Source of the DNA: Closterium sp. Naga37s-1
Lineage: Eukaryota > Streptophyta > Zygnematophyceae > Desmidiales > Closteriaceae
NCBI GenBank assembly: GCA_947471745.1
Contig: CANJKZ010001154.1
Location: 729,501-793,500 of the forward strand
Direction: 5' to 3'
Length of the DNA: 64,000 bases
Below, in pieces: positions 55,501 through 64,000 of the stretch. Below the pieces are notes generated by a model. It ran no database searches, was not told the DNA's origin, and worked only from the letters and a program-made list of their open reading frames with translations. A program made the translations under genes and the position numbers. Numbering within the stretch: the stretch's first letter is position 1; every line of letters begins with the position of its first letter.

Positions 55501-58500
55501 TCACAGCCTCCTCACAGCCTCCTCACAGCCTCCTCACAGCCTCCTCACAGCCTCCTCACAGCCTCCTCACAGCCTCCTCACAGCCTCCTCACAGCCTCCT
55601 CACAGCCTCCTCACAGCCTCCTCACAGCCTCCTCACAGCCTCCTCACAGCCTCCTCACAGCCTCCTCACAGCCTCCTCACAGCCTCCTCACAGCCTCCTC
55701 ACAGCCTCCTCACAGCCTCCTCACAGCCTCCTCACAGCCTCCTCACAGCCTCCTCACAGCCTCCTCACAGCCTCCTCACAGCCTCCTCACAGCCTCCTCA
55801 CAGCCTCCTCACAGCCTCCTCACAGCCTCCTCACAGCCTCCTCACAGCCTCCTCACAGCCTCCTCACAGCCTCCTCACAGCCTCCTCACAGCCTCCTCAC
55901 AGCCTCCTCACAGCCTCCTCACAGCCTCCTCACAGCCTCCTCACAGCCTCCTCACAGCCTCCTCACAGCCTCCTCACAGCCTCCTCACAGCCTCCTCACA
56001 GCCTCCTCACAGCCTCCTCACAGCCTCCTCACAGCCTCCTCACAGCCTCCTCACAGCCTCCTCACAGCCTCCTCACAGCCTCCTCACAGCCTCCTCACAG
56101 CCTCCTCACAGCCTCCTCACAGCCTCCTCACAGCCTCCTCACAGCCTCCTCACAGCCTCCTCACAGCCTCCTCACAGCCTCCTCACAGCCTCCTCACAGC
56201 CTCCTCACAGCCTCCTCACAGCCTCCTCACAGCCTCCTCACAGCCTCCTCACAGCCTCCTCACAGCCTCCTCACAGCCTCCTCACAGCCTCCTCACAGCC
56301 TCCTCACAGCCTCCTCACAGCCTCCTCACAGCCTCCTCACAGCCTCCTCACAGCCTCCTCACAGCCTCCTCACAGCCTCCTCACAGCCTCCTCACAGCCT
56401 CCTCACAGCCTCCTCAACAGCCTCCTCACAGCCTCCTCACAGCCTCCTCACAGCCTCCTCACAGCCTCCTCACAGCCTCCTCACAGCCTCCTCACAGCCT
56501 CCTCACAGCCTCCTCACAGCCTCCTCACAGCCTCCTCACAGCCTCCTCACAGCCTCCTCACAGCCTCCTCACAGCCTCCTCACAGCCTCCTCACAGCCTC
56601 CTCACAAGCCTCCTCACAGCCTCCTCACAGCCTCCTCACAGCCTCCTCACAGCCTCCTCACAGCTCCTCACAGCCTCCTCACAGCCTCCTCACAGCCTCC
56701 TCACAGCCTCCTCACAGCCTCCTCACAGCCTCCTCACAGCCTCCTCACAGCCTCCTCACAGCCTCCTCACAGCCTCCTCACAGCCTCCTCACAGCCTCCT
56801 CACAGCCTCCTCACAGCCTCCTCACAGCCTCCTCACAGCCTCCTCACAGCCTCCTCACAGCCTCCTCACAGCCTCCTCACAGCCTCCTCACAGCCTCCTC
56901 ACAGCCTCCTCACAGCCTCCTCACAGCCTCCTCACAGCCTCCTCACAGCCCTCCTCACAGCCTCTCACAGCCTCCTCACAGCCTCCTCACAGCCTCCTCA
57001 CAGGCCTCCTCACAGCCTCCTCACAGCCTCCTCACAGCCTCCTCACAGCCTCCTCACAGCCTCCTCACAGCCTCCTCACAGCCTCCTCACAGCCTCCTCA
57101 CAGCCTCCTCACAGCCTGCCTCACAGCCTCCTCACAGCCTCCTCACAGCCTCCTCACAGCCTCCTCACAGCCTCCTCACAGCCTCCTCACAGCCTCCTCA
57201 CAGCCTCCTCACAGCCCTCCTCACAGCCTCCTCACAGCCTCCTCACAGCCTCCTCACAGCCTCCTCACCGCCTCCTCACAGCCTCCTCACAGCCTCCTCA
57301 CAGCCTCCTCACAGCCTCCTCACAGCCTCCTCACAGCCTCCTCACAGCCTCCTCACAGCCTCCTCACAGCCTCCTCACAGCCTCCTCACAGCCTCCTCAC
57401 AGCCTCCTCACAGCCTCCTCACAGCCTCCTCACAGCCTCCTCACAGCCTCCTCACAGCCTCCTCACAGCCTCCTCACAGCCTCCCTCACAGCTCCTCACA
57501 GCCTCCTCACAGCCTCCTCACAGCCTCCTCACAGCCTCCTCACAGCCTCCTCACAGCCTCCTCACAGCCTCCTCACAGCCTCCTCACAGCCTCCTCACAG
57601 CCTCCTCACAGCCTCCTCACAGCCTCCTCACAGCCTCCTCACAGCCTCCTCACAGCCTCCTCACAGCCTCCTCACAGCCTCCTCACAGCCTCCTCACAGC
57701 CTCCTCACAGCCTCCTCACAGCCTCCTCACAGCCTCCTCACAGCCTCCTCACAGCCTCCTCACAGCCTCCTCACAGCCTCCTCACAGCCTCCTCACAGCC
57801 TCCTCACAGCCTCCTCACAGCCTCCTCACAGCCTCCTCACAGCCTCCTCACAGCCTCCTCACAGCCTCCTCACAGCCTCCTCACAGCCTCCTCACAGCCT
57901 CCTCACAGCCTCCTCACAGCCTCCTCACAGCCTCCTCACAGCCTCCTCACAGCCTCCTCACAGCCTCCTCACAGCCTCCTCACAGCCTCCTCACAGCCTC
58001 CTCACAGCCTCCTCACAGCCTCCTCACAGCCTCCTCACAGCCTCCTCACAGCCTCCTCACAGCCTCCTCACAGCCTCCTCACAGCCTCCTCACAGCCTCC
58101 TCACAGCCTCCTCACAGCCTCCTCACAGCCTCCTCACAGCCTCCTCACAGCCTCCTCACAGCCTCCTCACAGCCTCCTCACAGCCTCCTCACAGCCTCCT
58201 CACAGCCTCCTCACAGCCTCCTCACAGCCTCCTCACAGCCTCCTCACAGCCTCCTCACAGCCTCCTCACAGCCTCCTCACAGCCTCCTCACAGCCTCCTC
58301 ACAGCCTCCTCACAGCCTCCTCACAGCCTCCTCACAGCCTCCTCACAGCCTCCTCACAGCCTCCTCACAGCCTCCTCACAGCCTCCTCACAGCCTCCTCA
58401 CAGCCTCCTCACAGCCTCCTCACAGCCTCCTCACAGCCTCCTCACAGCCTCCTCACAGCCTCCTCACAGCCTCCTCACAGCCTCCTCAGCAGCCTCCTCA

Positions 58501-60631
58501 CAGCCTCCTCACAGCCTCCTCACAGCCTCCTCACAGCCTCCTCACAGCCTCCTCACAGCCTCCTCACAGCCTCCTCACAGCCTCCTCACAGCCTCCTCAC
58601 AGCCTCCTCACAGCCTCCTCAACAGCCTCCTCACAGCCTCCTCACAGCCTCCTCACAGCCTCCTCACAGCCTCCTCACAGCCTCCTCACAGCCTCCTCAC
58701 AGCCTCCTCACAGCCTCCTCACAGCCTCCTCACAGCCTCCTCACAGCCTCCTCACAGCCTCCTCACAGCCTCCTCACAGCCTCCTCACAGCCTCCTCACA
58801 GCCTCCTCACAGCCTCCTCACAGCCTCCTCACCAGCCTCCTCACAGCCTCCTCACAGCCTCCTCACAGCCTCCTCACAGCCTCCTCACAGCCTCCTCACA
58901 GCCTCCTCACAGCCTCCTCACAGCCTCCTCACAGCCTCCTCACAGCCTCCTCACAGCCTCCTCACAGCCTCCTCACAGCCTCCTCACAGCCTCCTCACAG
59001 CCTCCTCACAGCCTCCTCACAGCCTCCTCACAGCCTCCTCACAGCCTCCTCACAGCCTCCTCACAGCCTCCTCACAGCCTCCTCACAGCCTCCTCACAGC
59101 CTCCTCACAGCCTCCTCACAGCCTCCTCACAGCCTCCTCACAGCCTCCTCACAGCCTCCTCACAAGCCTCCTCACAGCCTCCTCACAGCCTCCTCACAGC
59201 CTCCTCACAGCCTCCTCACAGCCTCCTCACAGCCTCCTCACAGCCTCCTCACAGCCTCCTCACAGCCTCCTCACAGCCCTCCTCACAGCCTCCTCACAGC
59301 CTCCTCACAGCCTCCTCACAGCCTCCTCACAGCCTCCTCACAGCCTCCTCACAGCCTCCTCACAGGCCTCCTCACAGCCTCCTCACAGCCTCCTCACAGC
59401 CTCCTCACAGCCTCCTCACAGCCTCCTCACAGCCTCCTCACAGGCCTCCTCACAGCCTCCTCACAGCCTCCTCACAGCCTCCTCACAGCCTCCTCACAGC
59501 CTCCTCACAGCCTCCTCACAGCCTCCTCACAGCCTCCTCACAGCCTCCTCACAGCCTCCTCACAGCCTCCTCACAGCCTCCTCACAGCCTCCTCACAGCC
59601 TCCTCACAGCCTCCTCACAGCCTCCTCACAGCCTCCTCACCGCCTCCTCACAGCCTCCTCACAGCCTCCTCACAGCCTCCTCACAGCCTCCTCACAGCCT
59701 CCTCACAGCCTCCTCACAGCCTCCTCACAGCCTCCTCACAGCCTCCTCACAGCCTCCTCACAGCCTCCTCACAGCCTCCTCACAGCCTCCTCACAGCCTC
59801 CTCACAGCCTCCTCACAGCCTCCTCACAGCCTCCTCACAGCCGTGCTGCTTCTCCTCGCTGCATGTGTGTCGCACTCTTGCACGTCACTGCACTCACTCA
59901 CTCACCCACTCACTCAAAACTCATTCACGCACTCTCACTTCACCCTCTCTCCCCGTCCGCGCAGTACGTGCGCCGCCACTCGCGCGCGTCGCTGCGCGTG
60001 CTGGGCTCTGTGGGCGAGCCCATCAACCCCAAGGCGTGGCGCTGGTACTTCGAGGTCGTGGGCGGCGGCCGCTGCCCCATCAGCGACACCTGGTGGCAGA
60101 CGGAAACCGGCGGCATCTGCATCACGCCTCTCCCCGGCGCATGGCCGTTAAAGCCCGGCTCCGCGTCTCTCCCGTTCTTCGGAATCGAGCCGGTGATTCT
60201 AGACCAGCAGGGGAAGGAGCAGGAAGGGCCGTGCGAGGGGTACCTGTGTCTGCGCCGCCCGTGGCCGGGAATGGCGCGGACGCTCTTCGGCGACCACGCG
60301 CGCTTCGAGGCGACGTACTTCAGCGTGTGGAAGGGGTACTACACCACCGGCGACGGCGCGCGGCGCGACCGCGACGGGTACATCTGGCTGACGGGGCGCG
60401 TGGATGACGTGATCAACGTGAGCGGGCACCGCATCAGCACGGAGGAGGTGGAATCGGCGCTGGACGCGCACCCCGCGTGCGCGGAGGCGGCGGTGGTGGG
60501 GTACGACCACGAGGTGAAGGGGCAGGGCGTGTACGCGTTCGTGACGCTCATGGACGGCATCTCGCCGAGCGAGTCGCTGCGCAAGGCGCTCAAGGACACC
60601 GTGCGCAACGAGGTATGTGTGTGTGTGTGTG

Positions 60632-60712
<81 letters not shown>

Positions 60713-60887
60713 GCGCATGTGCTTGCGCTTGCGCATTCTGCTGGTGCAAGCTGTTGAATGCATCACAGCACACCATGGCACAACACCACTGGCACTAAAC
60801 CCTCCCTTCCCGTATCCCTTTGTGGCGTGGCGGCGTGTGCAGATCGGGTCGTTTGCGGCGCCGGACGTGATTCACTGGGCGCCGGGG

Positions 60888-60923
<36 letters not shown>

Positions 60924-61345
60924 ATCCTCAGGAAGATCGCCGCCAACAAGCTCGACGAGCTCGTGAGTCACGGGGTCATAGGGGGTGAGATGGGTTGAGA
61001 AGGGGTGAGAGGGGGTGGTTAGGGGTACGGTGGAAGGGTGGAGTAATGCTGTGGGGAGAGGAGAGGAGGGGGAGGTGGTGGCGGTTAGTAGGGGAAGGGA
61101 TGGTACTCAAGACATGAGAGCTGGGTCACTGCCGTTGATGCAGTCGTTTGGCCATGGGGTGGGGGATGACCTGTACCAACTCTGCCTTCCACTTCTGTTC
61201 CACACCACCTCTTTGTCATTTTCCACTGACAAACATCTGCAACTGCAATTTAATCTATTGTTTTTCCTTCTTGTATCAGGGTGACACATCATCTCTCTCC
61301 AATCCTACCATTGTGGACGAGCTGGTGTCTCTGAGGGGAAAGTGA
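46504..61345 (+). CDS. ACS: Acetyl-CoA synthetase (12 exons, giant satellite intron)
   Basis: AMP-forming enzyme that activates acetate to acetyl-CoA; plastidial in land plants. Exons: 46504-46601, 46767-46977, 47212-47361, 47620-47775, 48222-48344, 48791-48962, 49148-49332, 49739-49918, 50270-50383, 59965-60612, 60843-60962, 61280-61345. All phases agree and give 740 aa. Motifs: [59 protein letters not shown] (AMP-binding P-loop), [75 protein letters not shown] and the acetylatable-Lys motif [17 protein letters not shown]. The C-terminus [15 protein letters not shown] fits plant ACS. The N-terminus is poorly conserved and its targeting is unclear. Intron 9 (50384-59964) is 9,581 bp, against 114-536 bp for the other introns. 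Confidence 0.92.
47844..47910 (+). repeat. Exon echo: copy of the 3' part of ACS exon 4
   Basis: aacgaccccggggacgacgc through gaccagatctgccag, identical to the exon 4 end except for one visible substitution (gcgaag/gcgaaa). It is followed by its own gt donor. Lies 75 bp downstream in intron 4. Confidence 0.95.
48638..48723 (+). repeat. Exon echo: copy of the acceptor and 5' part of ACS exon 6
   Basis: cccgcgcag then codons for [20 protein letters not shown], near-identical to exon 6 ([20 protein letters not shown]). It diverges after the KLLTR codons. It lies upstream in intron 5 and has a usable-looking acceptor but no matching donor. Confidence 0.95.
49421..49519 (+). repeat. Exon echo: copy of the 3' part of ACS exon 7
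   Basis: gtaccccacggac through the P-loop codons (cacctcgggctccaccggcaagcccaag), followed by gt. A small indel breaks the frame near gatgtgacatgg. Lies downstream in intron 7. Confidence 0.93.
50431..59840 (+). repeat. 11-bp satellite (cctcctcacag)n filling ACS intron 9
   Basis: About 9,410 bp, or roughly 855 units by length. The first 4 kb has only two visible variants (52449, 53654). About 20 indel or substitution variants cluster between 54400 and 57500, and a dozen lie in the rest. One G per unit on the sense strand; the antisense strand carries gagg-type runs. All three sense frames are stop-free and give the same 11-residue cycle ([11 protein letters not shown]). No promoter, start codon context or protein similarity supports translation, so it is treated as intronic. 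Confidence 0.95.
60614..60712 (+). repeat. TG / TCTG microsatellite in ACS intron 10
   Basis: (tg)n directly after the exon 10 donor, then about 20 tctg units. Confidence 0.95.
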
Positions 61346-62906
61346 GGGGCAAATGAGTTAAGCTTGGTGGTTTGAAATGGGCTGTGCTATCGGCATGCTG
61401 CTGCAGGCATGGTGAAATCTGCTGCTGCAACACCTCTTGTAATTACAAATGTTGAGCAGGAAGTGGGAGGTTTTGCTTGAAATAAGGCTAGCGTTGAAGT
61501 CTAGTTGGGTGGGGATAACGACTGGACTTAACTGTTCCTGTGTAAATGCTTTCCATGTGCTTTTTCTGTTTAAATGATGAGTTATATTTCGAAACGCGTA
61601 TATCGTCCGCCATTTCATTATTTTCCTTCACTCTTTCGTAAGAGTGCTTGTACCGAAGTTTCTTCCTTAGCCAGCGCATTTCACACATGTTCCACGGCAC
61701 GTCTTCCGGTTTTACTGCTGAAAGATGTAGTACAATTGGTGTAAAATGTGTCTCTACGATATTGTCCAATGTTCGTGGGTTCAATGACTTGTCAAGTACC
61801 TCCTCCATCGTGGCACGGAGACCTTGTAATCTGATTATCCAATGGCGTTGCTTTCTAGAAAATCACGATTCTCGTTGTGCTTCCTCTCACCCACAGCCAT
61901 GGAGCTGAAAAAATCCAGTCTACTATATATGTGGTTGTAGCGTTCATCAGTGAACACAAATCTGCCCGTTGTAATTGAACAGTGTTCCACATTTTGCAAA
62001 TCAGGCACGTGCCGAATTGCCTTTTACGGCACTCGTACACCACCACCACATTTCGCACACCGTTATCATTTTCTTTTGTGTGGTGGAGGCAAACTGCCCG
62101 TCATCCGCATGCATGTGACCGGATCAGGCTCATGATGCACCGCACCGCAGGTGAACCTATCTGCCTTCAACATTTAACCCTGCCCCTCCAAGTGACTTTT
62201 GTGAATACCCATGAGATTGCATCTGCTGGGAGAGGAATATTGCCAATGAATTCTATTTATTCCTTGTCGAAGCAACCATTCTGCCCTGAGGGTTTTTTGT
62301 AGTGCAATTCGACATAGACGAGATCCCTTGAACCCCGTGACCGCGACCCGTCCGTCCCGTCTCTCATTTCCCCACCCCACAGTGCAAACTCTGATTTTCG
62401 TGTGGCTGTGAGCTGGCTTCGAAGGGTGGTTGAGCTCAGCAGCTAGCCTACTGACGCCGCCAACGCGTGGCTCCGCTCCGCTCAATCCGTCATTCGAGTC
62501 GAGACTCGAGAGTGTCACTGTCAAGGGCAGCGCCAGGCAAATCTGGCGAGAAAAGGGGAAAAAAAGTGAACTGCTCCCTCCGCCACTCCCTTGCAGATGG
62601 CCTCCGCGCCTGTGTTCCAGCAATGCATTTTCCGCCAACTCCACACGGTTCTCCCCCAACTTTCCCCCAAATTCCCCTTTTTCCGCCACCCTTTCCCCCA
62701 CTTTCCCAGCCCCGCAGACCCCAGCGGCCCACGTTCATCCCACCCACCCAACCGCTCCAGATACAAAGCCCCCCTCGCTCATTCAATTCCTCAGTCACTT
62801 GCAGCTCATTCACTTCTCTTTAGCGTTTATCAGAGCGGCAACAGGCTCATCTCAAGCTTGGGCTCGGCCCGTCACCAGCGCAGGCGCGAAGGCACAGACA
62901 GAAGTC
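61346..62906. other. ACS 3' flank and 5' flank of the four-repeat plastid protein gene
   Basis: No conserved protein, RNA gene or repeat family recognised. It is AT-richer in 61400-62300, then pyrimidine-rich near 62600-62800, as in other gene 5' flanks here. The frame of the downstream gene is open back to 62430, but without a Met supported by similarity. Confidence 0.5.
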
Positions 62907-63695
62907 ATGGCTACCGCTGTCTCCTCTGCCTTGCTTTCCGGCTCCGCAGCGGTCCTCGACCGCCGGGGAGCTAGCGTTGCGAGGGCTTCCTCGCTTCGCC
63001 CCGCCACTTCGTCGGCTGCTGCTGGTTCCGCCGTTTCCCTGCTTCCCTCGTCATCACGTCGGTCAAGAAGCCTCAACCGTCTGGCTGCGCGCGCGTCGGC
63101 TTCGGACTCATCATCTGCAAGCGGTCCGCTCGTCACCGACAGGAGCCATGGCGTGCTCTCCGGCGAGTGGGACAAGAGCGTGTCGCTCCTCACGTACGAA
63201 GATCTGTCGCATCACCTCCAGAACGTTCTCATCCGCGGATTGGTCGAGGACTCCGAGGCGGCTTCCGCCGAGCCGGTTCCTCTGACGGCCACTAGAAGAC
63301 ACGGCATCGTGTCCGGCGAGTGGGACAAGAGCGTGTCGATGCTTCACTACGAAGACCTCTCGACTTACTTCGAGGCGACGCTCGTGCAGGGTCTGCAGGA
63401 AGACGCGGAGACGAATTTCGTGCCGCTCGAGGCGGACCGGTCGCACGGCGTCGTGTCGGGCGAGTGGGACAAGAGCATTTCGATTCTCAGCTACGAGGAC
63501 CTTTCACAGCACCTTCTTGAGAGCTTCCCCGCGGGCTCCGCGGCTCCCGCGCCGGAGCAGGTGGTGCCGCTGATGGCGGATAAGAGCCATGGCGTTCTGT
63601 CGGGCGAGTGGGACACGGGCGTGACGTACCAGAGCTACGAGGATGTGAAGTTCCATATCCAGTCGAAGATGGCGAAGGAGCGCCGTGCGAATTAG
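62907..63695 (+). CDS. Plastid-type protein with four tandem SGEWDKS-YEDLS repeats, unknown function
   Basis: 262 aa, single exon, TAG stop. Residues 1 to about 65 are Ala/Ser/Arg-rich without acidic residues apart from one Asp, like a chloroplast transit peptide ending near LAARA. Four repeats follow, with SGEW at residues 85, 136, 184 and 232 (spacing 51, 48, 48). The consensus is ADRSHGVxSGEWDKSVSxLx, then YEDLSxxL, and a variable Pro/Ala/Glu linker. The last copy is diverged (SGEWDTGVTYQSYEDVKFHI). No enzyme motif, metal site or membrane segment. Tandem short helices joined by flexible linkers in a plastid protein suggest a multivalent binding scaffold, but this is inference from architecture. 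I do not recognise the family. Confidence 0.8.
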   Translation: MATAVSSALLSGSAAVLDRRGASVARASSLRPATSSAAAGSAVSLLPSSSRRSRSLNRLAARASASDSSSASGPLVTDRSHGVLSGEWDKSVSLLTYEDLSHHLQNVLIRGLVEDSEAASAEPVPLTATRRHGIVSGEWDKSVSMLHYEDLSTYFEATLVQGLQEDAETNFVPLEADRSHGVVSGEWDKSISILSYEDLSQHLLESFPAGSAAPAPEQVVPLMADKSHGVLSGEWDTGVTYQSYEDVKFHIQSKMAKERRAN

Positions 63696-64000
63696 TTGGT
63701 TCGTCTTAAATTAACTACCATAATCTAGTCGCAAGTTTGCGATGCTCTCGTCCAATCAGCCGATAATTCTGCCGCCTGCTCCGGCAGGACCTAGTCTGTT
63801 CACGCGTGTAAATGTCAATAGAGGTGGGTGGGAATTTGATGCGGTGTATAACACGCGTCCGCTCTGTATCTGGCTTGCATGGAGTACCGTACCTTTTTGC
63901 CACAAATCTAATATCTAGTCCAGAAGAAAAACCGCACTCAGTGTGACGTGAATTGGGGCGTGTATACCGTAATTGGGATGAGGGGAAAAAACAATGGAAA
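63696..64000 (+). other. 3' flank of the four-repeat protein gene
   Basis: AT-rich, with tgtaa near 63806 as a possible algal polyadenylation element. Nothing else seen. Confidence 0.4.

Noticed and set aside
50431..59840. CRISPR-like array
   Set aside because: Units are 11 bp, directly abutting and without spacers, inside a eukaryotic intron. This is a satellite.
49987..60798. Giant proteins of more than 3,000 residues in three frames across 50-60 kb
   Set aside because: They are one stop-free 11-bp satellite read in three frames, lying between well-supported ACS exons with matching splice sites. No independent evidence of translation.
62430..62906. N-terminal extension of the four-repeat protein
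   Set aside because: The upstream frame is open, but the extension lacks a supported Met and the transit-like sequence starts cleanly at 62907.

Overview
This is eukaryotic nuclear DNA from the green lineage, most likely a streptophyte alga such as a zygnematophyte. The genus is not fixed by anything I can see. The evidence is four intron-rich genes whose products look plant-like (SIRT6/SRT1-class sirtuin, UDP-GlcNAc pyrophosphorylase, acetyl-CoA synthetase with a plant-type C-terminus, tRNA-His guanylyltransferase), a gene with a plastid-type N-terminus, GC-rich coding sequence, GT-AG introns full of simple repeats, and Copia and chromodomain Ty3/Gypsy elements. Intron-exon structures were read by eye from reading frame, splice-site consensus and remembered family conservation. 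They are models without transcript support.

Layout: (1) 1-3778, minus strand, a SIRT6/SRT1-like deacylase whose last exon runs off the left edge. (2) 5776-19085, an old Copia element (439-bp LTRs, 5-bp TSD attgg) split by a much younger Copia element at 6513-13312 (126-bp LTRs, TSD aaacg). (3) 19693-28089, plus strand, a 13-exon UDP-N-acetylglucosamine pyrophosphorylase gene. (4) 28671-31087, plus strand, a seven-exon THG1 gene with an in-frame TAG at a conserved Trp. (5) 31449-32516, minus strand, a secreted Ala-rich helical protein. (6) 32913-45607, a chromodomain Gypsy element (329-bp LTRs, TSD ttgcg) whose 5' LTR is interrupted by a third Copia element at 33109-40271. (7) 46504-61345, plus strand, a 12-exon acetyl-CoA synthetase gene whose intron 9 holds about 9.4 kb of an 11-bp satellite. 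(8) 62907-63695, plus strand, a plastid-type protein made of four tandem repeats of 48-51 residues.

Most notable points: (a) all four multi-exon genes carry partial tandem copies of an exon edge with its splice site, lying in the adjacent intron (nine cases, called 'exon echoes' here); (b) the 11-bp satellite, each unit of which resembles a 3' splice site and which is stop-free in all three sense frames; (c) a textbook -1 frameshift signal joining Gag to Pol in the Gypsy element; (d) the four-repeat plastid protein, which I cannot place in a family; (e) premature TAG codons that all fall at CAG/CTG sites. The host genes do not form a pathway or operon. They are independent housekeeping genes separated by retroelements.
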